This document shows, in pieces, positions 23,672 to 34,842 of a stretch of DNA of 64,000 nt (its first letter is position 1; each line of letters starts with the position of its first letter). This stretch comes from Fusarium oxysporum f. sp. lycopersici 4287. Lineage: Eukaryota; Ascomycota; Sordariomycetes; Hypocreales; Nectriaceae. The stretch lies in contig NC_030995.1 of the NCBI RefSeq assembly GCF_000149955.1, forward strand, positions 434,001-498,000, written 5' to 3'. The notes under the pieces were generated by a model. That model made no database searches. It was not told the origin of the DNA and saw only the letters and a list, made by a program, of their open reading frames with translations. Both the position numbers and the translations under genes were made by a program.

Positions 23672-24334
23672 CTACTGAGCAGCGACCTTCTTGCCAGAGC
23701 CGTAGGCGATGTTCTCGACCTTGAGGTTGAGGTCCTTGACGGAGCCGAGACCGCTGGGGCACTCAGGCTGGTTGCTGACGGCAAGGTTGAGGTGGCACTT
23801 CTCGTCGACACCGTGCTTGCAGACGGGGTCGTTGATGTTGTAGAGCTCGTAGTTCTGGGCAACCCAGCTATTGGGCTCGCTGAGGCAAGAGGCGACGTAG
23901 TTCATGGAGTTGGCGGCGGCAAGGGGGAGCTTGCCGTTGTCGAGGATGTCCTTGCACTTGGAGGCGTGGACGTACTCGTAGTTCATGGCGATGCCACCGC
24001 CCTGCTGGGGGTCCTTGGTGGCAGACTCGCCGAAGCCAAGGTAGTTCCAGGCATCGTAGGAGATGTCGTGAGCGCCACCGGAGGAGTCAATCTTGAGGAG
24101 ATAGACGGAGCGGCCCTCGTTGGAGACCTTGACACAGATGTTGTTGCAGTCAACGGAACCGGGCCAGTAGGCGACGCGGTTGGTGTTGATCTTGCAGCCG
24201 AGAACTCCAATGCTGCTGGAGTACTGGTCGTGGGGGGTGATGCTGGCAGAGCCCGAGTCACCACGGGGGAGAGGGCCGGCAGAGACCAAGGCGGCAGAAG
24301 AAGCAGCAAGGATGGTGGTGAACTTGGTGAACAT
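23672..24334 (-). CDS. Secreted eight-cysteine protein, possibly double-psi beta-barrel-like
   Basis: Single exon, 220 residues. The signal peptide is evident (MFTKFTTILAASSAALVSA, cleavage before GPLP). The mature part has eight cysteines, consistent with four disulfides, and no N-glycosylation-rich or membrane segment. The stretch around residues 45-95 (GCKINTNRVAYWP, CVKV, SVYLLKIDSSGGAHDIS) resembles the spacing of barwin/expansin-like double-psi beta barrels, where a Gly-Gly-x-His/Asp turn shapes a groove. That fold call is an inference. Codons are strongly biased to C/G third positions and the ATG context (CACCGTCAAAATG) is strong, both signs of high expression. Candidates are a cell-wall protein or an apoplastic, effector-like protein. 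Confidence 0.85.
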   Translation of the reverse strand: MFTKFTTILAASSAALVSAGPLPRGDSGSASITPHDQYSSSIGVLGCKINTNRVAYWPGSVDCNNICVKVSNEGRSVYLLKIDSSGGAHDISYDAWNYLGFGESATKDPQQGGGIAMNYEYVHASKCKDILDNGKLPLAAANSMNYVASCLSEPNSWVAQNYELYNINDPVCKHGVDEKCHLNLAVSNQPECPSGLGSVKDLNLKVENIAYGSGKKVAAQ

Positions 24335-24617
24335 TTTGACGGTGTTGTAGAGAAAAAGTTCTTGACTTTTTATGTACTTTGAATTGTGTGTTGTATTCTG
24401 GAGACTGGCTCGACTTGTTGTATCTCAACGCACGGCGGAGAGAGAGAGAATGAATGGGCAAGTTGAGTGGTTTGTAAGGACTGATCTCAGATCAAGGTCT
24501 GGAGCGACGGCCAGCCGAGTGAATGTAAGAAGATTTGGATAAAAGGAAGGAATCTCACAAGAGAGTGTGTGTTGAATCAAAGGAAAGATCTTGCATTAGA
24601 GGTGGATGAGACGGGAG

Positions 24618-24625
24618 TTTATATA
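24618..24625 (-). promoter_or_regulatory. TATA box of the secreted protein gene
   Basis: TATATAAA read on the minus strand, 284 bp upstream of the ATG at 24334. The space between is pyrimidine- and CA-rich in the direction of transcription, as for long leaders of highly expressed fungal genes. Position and motif are seen; function is inferred. Confidence 0.45.
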
Positions 24626-25448
24626 CATGAGATTGAGTATGAGAGCGGCTCTCCACAAGGTCCTGTCAACCGGAGGTACATCCTGAGATCTCGGGGAATC
24701 AAACATTTCAATTTTTGCAAAGGGAGAGACTAGCCAGGGCGTGTGCATGTGTCTAGGGGACAAAGGGCTGCGTGTACATGCATCGAGGCGAAACAGCTTA
24801 GACGTGGCCGAGCAAAACAGTGACCTCTGGAGTTGAAGTTTGTGGAGGAGTGGAACTCGGGTGCAAGCATTAGACCCATCAGGTCCCCAGAGTCAGAGTC
24901 AGTGAGAGGAAACAAACAGGCGACATGATTCGCGAGGTCAGAACATGGGGGCAAGTTCACTAGTCAAGAGTCGGTGTTGTATCCAGAGAGTGAAGTTTTT
25001 TAGTTGTCTCCGCCAGGCACGCTGCCGGCAAGAGAAACAAGAGAGGTGTGGTAGGGTAGACCCAAGGGCAGCCATTGGCCGGGTGTCTTCTGGTAGCGTT
25101 CCGGAAAATGTCTCAGTGGATGAAGTCTTAGGCACGGTGCGTTAGTCAGGGACCCGGCACGGCGGCAGATGCACACACTCAAAGGTTTGAGGTGTCGGGC
25201 CGTGGGCTCTGACTGGTTTTGTGCCTGGCACGATGCCACGCTGTGCCTGACCCTCCCTTGCCCCCCTTGTTCTTGTGCCTGAGCAACCCATGTCTGTGCA
25301 TTCGAGCCTCAGGAACGGGAACGGGAAACCTCTATCAATTGCCGTACTCTCAGCCTCAGGCACAGTAATCGATCGATCGCATGGCTTCTTTGAGTCGTGC
25401 CATTATACCTCTAGAATCTAGAATAAAAGTGTGAGTGGATTAATGTAG

Positions 25449-25566
25449 CAGTGCAGTTTTATTCGCGCGCTCCGTTTTCTCAGGCTATACAGGTGAATAA
25501 CTAAGGTAGGATAGGTAGACAGACAATGGACTAGACGGAGCAGAAAACGGAGCGAAAACTCTGCAG
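25449..25566. repeat. Imperfect inverted repeat, about 118 bp
   Basis: A perfect 13-bp pair (cgctccgttttct at 25468-25480, agaaaacggagcg at 25542-25554) extends outward: agttttattcgcg on the left pairs with aaaact after a 7-nt deletion, and both outer ends carry a gcag/ctgc pair. The 61-bp loop has a taggtaggataggtag run. No target-site duplication or known terminal repeat was seen. Confidence 0.45.
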
Positions 25567-28365
25567 GCCCACGATACGTGCAGCATGCTTCGCGCCACGA
25601 TCGAGCCTCTCAATTTGTATGCCCGATATCGAAGAATGTCTGCCCGACAACTCAACGCCAACACTGTGATTGTGATACTGTACGGATGCAGGCACCGTCC
25701 AAAATGGTCGCGCTACACAACAGCACCAAGAAATGCCAAATGCCTCAGGTTCTGAGACGGTGGATCAGATGAAAACTCATCCAACCAACAGCGTCTGCGA
25801 AGTTATCTAGGACTTGTCAAAAGTACCATTCTACAAGGCAGACTGTACATTGAAATAATTTCGCCGATGAGTGCCTTGGAATTGGACCTGGTGAAGATCG
25901 TGATTGCCAAGCATTTGAGCAGTCAATGCCACAGACGGCACGCAGCGGGAAGCCGATAAGCTTGTTTCATTTATTCTTCGTGTTTGTGGAGGAAACATGC
26001 CAAACATTCCTCTGTTTTCTTAATTAATTGTCGATCATGCCAATAAATCTGGGCATCTATTGACGGGAGCCTGCCTGTCAGCTTTGTGATGGAGGGATTC
26101 ACAAGAAACACCAAACATTGAGGGCTTGACCACGTCACAGTAAGACAAAGCAATTTGACCTGCGTTCTTGTACTGTACTGTAGGCCTAGCCTCTCAAGTC
26201 AAGTCAGGATGAGGCCATAACTACCGCTTCATCAACCGCTCTCTTCCAAGGCACACGACGAATCATAGGCAATCATCTTGCATTCGTCATCTTGGTCTTA
26301 TTCCTGCAAGTATTGCCTGTGCAATTGGCCGAACCACTAAGCCAAGGTTTCTTCGTCACTCTCTCCAAGAAATTCCGCGCTCTTTTTTGCTTGTCATTCG
26401 TACTGTGCGCACCTTTTTTTCCACAATTTCAGCACAAACTGTGTCTTGTGGAGTTTTTGGTGATGGGGGCCAGAACAAGATTTTTTTTCACTCCTCTTAG
26501 AAGAAGCACTTTAGCGGCTTTCCAGATTTTCGGGCTTTTTCTCGCCAGGCTTTAACAGAAAAACCCACTCACACAGAGTTTCTGCACCTACACAAATCCA
26601 GAAAGTATTGCGCAGAACAAAGAGCAAAACTCTCGACTTGAACGCTACTGGCTCGAGAACTTGTGGCTGAAGCTTGTAGGGCGGACTGCGAGACCCTTTC
26701 AAGACTTTGACCGCGGCAGAGGCACCAGCAGCCACATGGCACTTGACAGATCCCATTCATCTTTGACTTTCTCTTTGACTCGCAGAGAAAAGCCTCTGAT
26801 TCAAAGCCTGAAACTCTGTGGCTCCGTTAACCAGAATAGAAAGCTGTTTCCGACCGGCATTCACCACACCATCACAACTGACACGACCGTTTATGACATA
26901 TTCCACGTTTCTTTCGCCTCTTCCATGTTTCTGGTCGCCGTTCTAGAAAGTAAATCTCGGTTGAGATAAAGCTAACGCTCCACCAGCCTCTGAGTTACCT
27001 GCCCGCCGGTTCTGGCCGATCTTGTACATAATCACATTCTTCTGTTATGTACGCCTCGTAGAACCGTCACAGGCGCCGTTCAATGCGCCGTCATGCCAAG
27101 TTCTGAACGGTTGTCCGGTCGTTCAACAATACAAGCTTTGCATTGTAGTGTCTTCTCCACTTGACCTTCTAAACAGAGCCTGGATAACTTTTGAGTCAGG
27201 CTTGTACTTGTTGAGCGAGAATGAATTGATTGCTGTGATTCGGTCGCATGGTGCTTTACATGGTGGCTGCAGACATCAAGGTGGACTCTCAACACATTGT
27301 TTACCCTCCAGCTTGGTCTAAGGTGTTAGTTTCTTGGATCGTGTATCGGCTCCATTGACATTCCTTCGTCATGCAAGTCAGGCGATTCATGGTACGAATA
27401 GCTTTCGCGGAAATCAAGAGCGTTTGTTGTTCCGATAACGCAGAACGCATTGTTCGTTGTCGTTCTGGGCATCTCGCTGTTGTCTGCATCTTGTTACTTT
27501 CTCTGAACCATGACCCTCGGGACTCTTTGTTGGAGCGCAGATGAACAAGACTTCACTAGATCTTCCTACCGAACAATTCTTGACTTCAATATCTGGGGTA
27601 TTGTGGAATTGGCCCACGTTCGTATTCTCCGTTGACACTCCGCTGATTGAAGGGCCATTCCGACGCACATTGGGAACTCCTGTATATCACCCCCGCTCAC
27701 GATCGTCTGGGGAAATACGAACTATTGATCTCCTATGCAAGCTTGACAGTTCGCTGTGGACCGCAAGCAGATCGAGTCTTTGACATGTTGATCGCGCATG
27801 AGTGCAGCCAACTTCTTGACACTGGAGACTTCCAGGTCGCAATGCCTCCGTGATCGGTCTTTTGCTAGATAACTTGAGATGGTGTGAGGGCAGGTCTTGT
27901 GATGTTGTTCTGAATGTCCTGAGGAAGACCTTACTCGCTCGATTTCCATATGTGTGCTCTCATCGTTGGACTAGACGGACAACCGGCAAGTTGATCCCTC
28001 GACCGTTAACTCTCAAACCATCGTAATGGTCGTTGTGGGCTTGGGCATCCACCAGGTATCTTACTTTGCCGAGACCGTATGTTTGTCCATTCTGAACTGT
28101 CTGTCCTCATCTGCGGTATTTTGTTCCAAATATGCAAAGGTTGAAGTTACTTGTTGATAGTGTGCATCAGGCTAGCGTCTATTGATGTCGATCAGCCCGG
28201 TGGATTACCCAACAAACAGAACTTCAACAGCCAATCGCACATTTGATGTCCCTATTTCATACGCGATAGAAAACATAACCAGAGAAGTATTCTGCAGAGT
28301 CTGTGACCATAGAATTAGTCAGCTAGCACGTGAAGTAGGAGCGATAGTGGGCTTTGAGTGCAGGA

Positions 28366-28387
28366 TTTTGTTTGTTTGTTTGTTTGT
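28366..28387. repeat. TTTG microsatellite
   Basis: About five tandem TTTG units. Intergenic. Confidence 0.7.
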
Positions 28388-28499
28388 ATATTTTTCGTCT
28401 GGGTGGCTGTAACGAAGCCAGATCTCCTACTGGAGCAAAAGACGTGCTGAGCTAGCTAGGTACAGGGAAACCCCGCTTCCTTCACCATCCAGCATACCA

Positions 28500-28892
28500 A
28501 TGGCACAAAAGGTGCTGTATTTCTCAAGCCCGTCACCCGTCAGCGGGTTCGGGGGCAATCTATTGTCGAACTTTTTCCACCGACCAGAATTCTCTCGCGC
28601 ATCACTACATCTGCCGACGCAGTCCACAATCTCCAGTAACCAAGTTGTAGCTCGTAGTCGACTGTCGCGGCGGCAGGGAAAAACCTCGGGAAGGAATCAG
28701 AGGCCGACGGTGCGGCTTGCCTTCAAAGGAGAAAAACCCATCGCAATCGGCGTCGTTGATCGGGAGGATGTCGCTACCGATGCCATGGGCATCGTCCTCC
28801 GATATCTAAGGCGTTCTGGTTCTGAGGTGCCGCCATTAGATCCGACAAAGGTGTTGTCAGAGAAGGCGAACTCTCCAAAATTCCTTCTCTGA
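28500..28892 (+). CDS. Weak candidate: hypothetical 130-residue protein
   Basis: The second half of this frame reads like protein (VRLAFKGEKPIAIGVV, then DAMGIVLRYLRRSGSEVPPL) with moderately C/G-ending codons; the first half is Ser-rich and less convincing. It lies 330 bp upstream of RPA43 on the same strand, so it may instead be part of that promoter. No domain is recognised and a chance ORF is quite possible. Confidence 0.22.
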   Translation: MAQKVLYFSSPSPVSGFGGNLLSNFFHRPEFSRASLHLPTQSTISSNQVVARSRLSRRQGKTSGRNQRPTVRLAFKGEKPIAIGVVDREDVATDAMGIVLRYLRRSGSEVPPLDPTKVLSEKANSPKFLL

Positions 28893-29225
28893 AAACTGCT
28901 GTTAGGGAGCCGATAGCATCCCCGCAGTTTTGTGTGGTCGCGTGGCCTGCAGAAAATCCCGCTCCTAACACGGCACTAACAGTGCGTGCCAAGAAAGAAT
29001 TTTTACAGGGGAGAGTTGATTTGAGTGCAGGATGAGGACAAAAATAGATGCTGTAGGGTAGTCAAGATGTGAAGCCAAGGTGAACTCGGTGAAGCCCCAC
29101 CAAATTCGGTGAGTTCGCTGAGCTTCCGCGATAAGATAAGCCAGAATTTTAATTTTTTCGAGTCTCTTCGGCCTCTTAAACACCATTCGACCGCGATAGC
29201 TTCGCAAACAGGCCCGACGACAACA

Positions 29226-30616
29226 ATGGCGCCAATCGACCACGCCGCCGCCAAGGCTGAAAAGAAGGCGAAAAAGGAGAAGAAGCGAGCCCGAGAAGAA
29301 GATGCAGCTGCCGACACCGAGCGAAAGCATAAAAAGTCCAAGAGCGTCGCTGCCGTAGAAGCACCTGAAGCAAGCAGCGATTTGAAGGCCGAGAAGAAAA
29401 AGAAGAAGAGCAAGAAGGACAAGCATACCGAAGATGCGGTCGCGCAAGAAGAGACAAAAGCTCCCGCGGTAGAGGACAAGTCGGAGAAGAAACATAAGAA
29501 GAAGAAGCATCACGATGCGGAAGTTGCAGTCACAGAAGAGGTTGACACCCCGGTTGCAGCGGATAGCGAGAAGAAGAAGAAGAAGAGCAAGAAGAATCAT
29601 AAGGAAACCGAAGCGATAGAAATTGCAGAGCGACCCAAGAAGTCCAAGAAGGACGAGACCGCTGCTGAGCCCGAGGAAAATGCTTCACCCGCTGACGCTG
29701 ATGCCATGGAGATTGACATGCCTCCTCCCGCCAAACCCTCAAAGTCGAACAGCAACATTTACCAACCACCCGATATCCCCGCGAACCCTCAATTCCCCTT
29801 CTTCACACAGACCGTATCACTCTACGAGCCTCTCTTCCCCATTGGCTGGGCGCAGCCTGTCACAAACTGCCAGCAACAGCACCTCTCACATCTCCGAAAC
29901 AAGTACGTGCCTTCGCTGCGCGGTGTTCTACTCGATTACAAGAATGTCGCTTTCGGCGAAAACCCTGGACGAAAGGGTGCGGCTACGGATGATGAGTCGC
30001 CGGCGACTGTCATGGCCAAGGGCGAGTCTGCTGTTGGCTTTGGCTGGATCACTGCCGATGTTGATCTTTTCGTGCCGAGTCGCGGCGCTTGGATGGAGGC
30101 AGTGTTAACTTGCAGACTGAGGGACACATTGGCGTTGTTTGCTTTGGCAAGTTCAACGCTTCAATTGAAGCTCGTCGACTTCCTCCCGACTGGAAGTGGG
30201 TTCCCAACGAATCCCCCGAGGCCCAAGGCTTTGAGGAGACCGCTTCAGTCATCACCGCCGACGATCACGGCGTGGTTCGTCAAATCCACAGCACCGGTTT
30301 CTGGGCCGACGCCACGGCGACAAAGTTTAAGGGCAAGATTCGCTTCCGGATACGTAACTTCGACGTCGGCACCAGTGGTGAGACCAGCTATCTCAGCTTG
30401 GAGGGCACAATGCTAGACAAGGCCGGTGAGAAGGCCGTCGTGGCTGAAGAAGCAGAGACAGCCAAGATGCGAAAGGGCAAGAAGGGTGGCCAGCGCGTTC
30501 AGAGAAGACGTATTCCCGAGTTCAGCATGACGCGCTTCGCTGTAGAGGGAGAGGAGCAGACGGAGGACAACGAGGCAGAGAAGCGCGAGGTGTTGGCGCT
30601 GCCCGAGGATCTATAA
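29226..30616 (+). CDS. RPA43: RNA polymerase I subunit RPA43, with an apparent one-base frameshift
   Basis: Subunit of nucleolar RNA polymerase I; with A14 it forms the stalk that contacts initiation factor Rrn3. The frame from 29226 has a Lys/Glu-rich, nucleolar-signal-like N-terminus (1-160), then the A43 N-terminal domain (TQTVSLYEPLFPIGWAQPV, GVLLDYKNVAF) and the start of the S1/OB domain (SRGAWME). There the frame breaks: at 30089-30099 the family-typical continuation (GSVNLQTEGHIGVV, then FGKFNASI and LPPDWKWV) lies in the next frame and runs to a stop at 30616. The two frames abut without a gap in the alignment, so the break equals one missing base in a G run (ggaggc). No intron fits: the only GT..AG pair there spans about 35 nt and has no branch site. 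Either a sequencing error or a real mutation; polymerase I being essential favours error. Confidence 0.87.
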
Positions 30617-30808
30617 GAAGAGAAAAGCATGGGACTATAGGGAGCCAGGAGTTGTGTGATACCTCGATTTAATGATGAACACTGTTACCAAAAAGTTTGC
30701 GCTAATGCTAAAAGATCGCTGCCTTTGTCGTTACAAAGGATCCTGCCCAGTACTTATATACAAAAACGACCAATCCTTAACGCCGAATACGTGATACATA
30801 AAGACTGC

Positions 30809-31537
30809 TCATGCAGCAGCCTTGACCATAGGTTCCCATGGTCGAGCCAAATTCCAGAGATATACTTCTCCGACGGGCTCTTCGCCCAGAGCCTTGACAA
30901 GAATGTGTTGAAAGAGAGGCACGTTGGAGAACAGCGGCGCAACGGGAGAGATTGATCCCCGATCCCAACCTGGAGAAAGACCATGCGCCCACGAAGGCTG
31001 TCGGACGAAATCCTCAACTTTGTCGTGATATGCATCCCAATCATCAGAGTGATCATTCACAACAACCTGAAATCTCACACCCTGAATATCAACCGTGATG
31101 CGCTGCACCATACTGGGAAACCCAGCCTCAGCACCCGAGCTCAGAATCCAGGTATAATCCGTCTGATCACCGTTACTCTCCCAATCATACCAAACCTGTG
31201 TTCCCATTTCAGAAAAGTCATTAAGAACAAGACGGCCTTCCGCATCAAAGCTCAGCTCGCAGTGTCGGGCGTCAATACCTGGCAGCGAAGGAAGCACAAT
31301 ATCGCATGTTGAAGGGTCGGAACCGAGAACGAAAGACCCAGGGCGTTTGGGGGCTTTGTCGAAAGAGAGTTTGATGGCGCGAGAGGGACGGCTGCCCAGG
31401 AGGTTTGGGAGGCGAGAGAGCAGAGTTGGGGATGAGGTTGTTTGCACGGCGCGGGGGATGTTGGAGGGCAGATGTGTTGTTTTGTCAGCGAGAGAGTTAC
31501 GCGCTGTGGGGACTAGCCAGGCGATGATGTCGGACAT
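30809..31537 (-). CDS. FHA-domain protein, possible truncated FHA-kinase
   Basis: A single frame of 242 residues from the ATG at 31537 (MSDIIAWLVPTARNS); the frame is open another 62 codons upstream but that part reads as leader. A forkhead-associated domain spans about 52-150, with GSFVLGSD, DIVLP, the RHCELSF strand and GTQVWYD; FHA domains bind phosphothreonine peptides. The last 40 residues (HILVKALGEEPVGEVYLW, then MVKAAA) resemble the first strands of a kinase N-lobe with a degenerate glycine loop (GEEPVGEVY), then stop. Fungal FHA proteins of this kind are often fused to Ser/Thr kinases, so this may be a truncated paralogue; it may equally be a full small adaptor. It converges tail-to-tail with RPA43, 192 bp apart. 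Confidence 0.75.
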   Translation of the reverse strand: MSDIIAWLVPTARNSLADKTTHLPSNIPRAVQTTSSPTLLSRLPNLLGSRPSRAIKLSFDKAPKRPGSFVLGSDPSTCDIVLPSLPGIDARHCELSFDAEGRLVLNDFSEMGTQVWYDWESNGDQTDYTWILSSGAEAGFPSMVQRITVDIQGVRFQVVVNDHSDDWDAYHDKVEDFVRQPSWAHGLSPGWDRGSISPVAPLFSNVPLFQHILVKALGEEPVGEVYLWNLARPWEPMVKAAA

Positions 31538-33087
31538 GATGATTATAAAAGATTGAAGTCGAGAGAGTGTGGTGCTATAGAGAGGGTATGTAGTGAGTTG
31601 ACCAAAGATGGTGTTGATGATAGTGGTAGTATGTCTAGTATAACAAGGCTCAAACGAGAGAAGCCAAATGCTCAAAAGTGATATAGATGATTCAGTTGTA
31701 AAATAATAAAAAGAAGAAAGCACGCTGAAAAAAAAGACTGTCGAGTTAATCTTGGTGGTGTTGACCTCTGGTTTATATCTTAAGTCAACACTTCACCCAA
31801 GGCCGTTGCGCCGACAACCACTGGCCATCAATGCACCGTGCCGAACGCGACGCGAATACCATGAGAGACTCAGATAGAGAAATACTCGAAAACACTTGTT
31901 TCAATCTGCTAGGCTACTCTGCGTTGTGGTGTTTGAGCGTGGGTGAATGAGAGCCAATCATTTTTGGTGGAGGTTAGGGGTCCTCAGATGGGGAGAGCAT
32001 GAGCCACTGAATGAGGGGAATAGGCATATGATTGAGGTAGAGAGGATAGAAGATATTTGAGTCAATGGTAATGCTCTGGGAAGGTTTGGGTGAGGGGATT
32101 CGAGGTGTTGTTTGAAGTAGTAGGTTGGGATATGCTTAATTGAGTGGTCGTGGACTTGGACCCTGCATGCATTTGACTGACTCATATAGTGTTTTGTTTC
32201 ACGGACTATGTTATTGAGATCTTATCTCGAATAGAAATTCATGATTGATATGAGATCTGTTCCTGAAGAGGAGCTTGGCTTTGTATCTGGGTATGCTGTA
32301 ACTTGTTTCATACCAATCAGGCAAGCATCGGCTCTCGGAATCTATGTTATACGATAAGAAAGGCTCGAACATGATACGAAAAAGGAGAAGGAGGTTGTTT
32401 TGAGACCGGATCTGGGCGGCTATGTTCCGGGTGGTTGACTGAAGATGGGGATGTCTGAGGCACGATCTTCGACTTCATAGCCAGTTGAGTATCACGACGC
32501 CCAGTCCCTCAGTAGCAAAAGGGCTATAGCAAGTAGGGGAAATCGTAGCGATGTTTTATTGGCAAGTAAACGAAGATAGGCTCTTGTTTGTCATTTTGGC
32601 AATCGCCTCAACTCGCAAGTCCTCTGCCTCTGTGCATCCGCGATAGATTGTTCAGTTGACACTTGGCAATGCTGAACGCAAACAGCAACTATCGGGATCT
32701 AGCATCCGAAGAAAGGGTGAGAGGAGTGGAATATATACTTGAATGTGTGTTTGTCCACGCTGAGCCCCTCAATTCATGCAAGAAACCGCTATGTTTTACA
32801 CATTTGCCAACCTGCTTGTGCTTTGGTATAACGGACCTTATATTTACCTATCTATTCACATTCAGAGGCTTCAGGCACCAATGTCGAGTGAAGCTCCTGA
32901 TGCTATGTGAGCTGTCCTCCGAATTTTGGCACTGCGCGCCAGTCGCCTGGTAGCCCGAGTGGTTCACTGCCACTTGCCAAAGTCTGCACCTAAAGTTGTT
33001 TGCTCTTCTCCTCACCTCGCATCTTCTTTCTTCAGGAGGGCCCTTATCTTTTCTTTCTTGTCCTCATCCTCATTGCCAACCTCAACG
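31538..33087. other. Divergent promoter region between the FHA gene and the RBR ligase gene
   Basis: A 1.55-kb stretch with no open frame above about 95 codons. The last 150 bp before the RBR ATG are pyrimidine-rich (cttctcctcacctcgcatc), as in fungal leaders. Confidence 0.45.
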
Positions 33088-34504
33088 ATGGATGAACCCA
33101 ACGATCATGCGATCGCCCTCAGCATGGCGCAGGCCGTTGAGGCCGATGCAGAGCTGATCGCCACCCTCATCCGTGAAGAAGAACAGGCTAGACGAGACTT
33201 CGAATTGGCTAGGCAGCTGGAACAGAACCCAGATGCTATCCCCGAAGCAGGTGACGGCGCTGACCATAGTGGACTTGATGACGAAACTTATCGTACACTG
33301 CAAGCTTTCAACGTCGCTGAGCAGCAGGGAGAGAGCACTGGAGTTGAGGCGGAACTCAGCCATGAAGAAACTCACGAAGCCTCGAGTGTTGCTGGAGGAG
33401 ATGGGACAGGTGTTGAGAGCGCTACTGGTGACGACTCACAGAGTGACGCTGATAACCAGAGCTACGACACAGCTCCTCGAGATGATGTCTCCCAAAGAGA
33501 CGAAGGTGAGATCCAGGGAGAAGAAATCCAACCAGAGGAGACCCAAGAAGAGGGAGATGCCGACGATCAACCAGAAACCACTCAGGTCGCATCCCCCGCC
33601 CCCTCCGAGCTATATGTCGAGACAAAGGAGTGTCTCTACTGCAGCGACGAGTTCCCCATCGACATGATTTTCGAAGCTCCCTGCTCCCACGCAATGTGCC
33701 AGCCATGCCTAATTAGAAGCATTCGAACGGCGATCAAAGACGAGTCCCTCTTTCCACCTAAATGCTGTGGACAGGCTATTCCTGTGGACACGACAAACAC
33801 ATTCATCCCAGAGGAGTTGTTGACTGAGTGTGACAATAAACGTGAGGAATACGAAACAACCAACCGCACGTACTGCAGCGACAAGGCATGCTCTGAATTT
33901 ATACCTCTGCGTACCATCGAAGCTGGTATTGCCCGCTGCACTCGCTGCGAGACGAGGACATGCCTCAATTGTCTGAGCGAGGCACACGAGGGTACATGTA
34001 CCGATGACCCTGAGTCACAACGAGTTATTCGCCTGGCAGAGAAGCATGGATGGAGGCGCTGTGAACAGTGCAAGAACATGGTCGAGCTGACCCATGGCTG
34101 TTTTCACATCTGTAAGTTTATCGATCATCATTCATCTTTCGTTCCGTACTTTGTCTGACTATTTATCCAATGTAGCTTGTCGATGCGGCCACCAGTTCTG
34201 TTACCTATGCGGGAGACAATGGAAGACCTGTAACTGTCCTCAGTGGGATGAACGTCGCCTCACGGCGCGAGCAGGAGAACTTGCTGCTGCACGAGCAAGA
34301 GCACCAGCACCAGCACCAGTAGCGCGACCCGTTCAGCCCGTTGGTTGCCGCCACCGAAACTACAGGCCCTTTGACCGTGTGGAGGGTGAAGATGAGTGCA
34401 ACGATTGTGGGAGTGAGATGCGGCAATACATCTTTTCTTGCCCAAATTGTGAGCTCGTGCTTTGTCGTCGATGCCTCGAGGCTCGCCGAAACCAGCGAGG
34501 TTGA
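33088..34504 (+). CDS. RBR-type (RING-IBR-RING) E3 ubiquitin ligase
   Basis: Transfers ubiquitin from an E2 through a cysteine thioester to a substrate. Two exons are seen, 33088-34111 and 34176-34504, with a 64-nt intron splitting the last RING (GTAAGT donor, TGTAG acceptor); joining gives HGCFHI-S-CRCGHQFCYLCG in frame. Length is 450 residues. Residues 1-50 are helical and UIM-like (HAIALSMAQAVEAD), 50-180 acidic low-complexity. RING1 starts at C182 (CLYCSDEF, CSHAMCQPC), the IBR spans about 255-310 (YCSDKACSEF, CTRCETRTCLNC) and RING2 about 325-362, where C338 in HGCFHI is the expected catalytic cysteine. A further Cys4-type zinc ribbon (ECNDCG, CPNC, CRRC) ends the protein. Many paralogues of this architecture occur in filamentous fungi; the substrate is unknown. 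Confidence 0.92.
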
Positions 34505-34842
34505 AGTTGGCTTAGCCTTTTAGCTTCCTCGGATCTCTCCTCCACTCGGATCCAGATTGGTGGGGTTGTTAGTGGTTTGGTGGGAAATCTCATATAAACA
34601 CTAACGTTGACGCCATCAAGTCGCTGGACAACACCATCCCGCGGATAAAGCCATTGCCTTCGATAGCGGTATTTCCGATAGATATTTCCTCTAGAAATGG
34701 ATATTTAAGTGATTCATTAATAGAAACTGTCATCTCGAGAAGAACACCAAAAGACTGAGCCAGAAAGCCTTGTATCACCATCCTTCCAATCGTCCGGCAG
34801 CAGTGCAGTTACATTCATTGACGCCTTCGGCGATTCATCAAT
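34505..34842. other. Intergenic between RBR ligase and sulfatase genes
   Basis: 338 bp holding the RBR 3' flank and the sulfatase promoter. No other structure seen. Confidence 0.5.

Larger units (their letters stand above)
24335..29225. other. 4.9-kb intergenic region
   Basis: It contains the promoter of the secreted protein gene (TATA box listed), an inverted repeat (25449-25566), a TTTG repeat (28366-28387) and one weak ORF (28500-28892). Other frames are under 103 codons and unconvincing. The segment 24700-25360 is rich in CT/AG tracts and fits promoter sequence. Confidence 0.4.

Noticed and set aside
23660..24382. 240-codon plus-strand frame rich in Val, Gly and Asp
   Set aside because: It is the antisense of the secreted eight-cysteine gene; strong C/G third-position bias on the real strand keeps the opposite strand free of stops.
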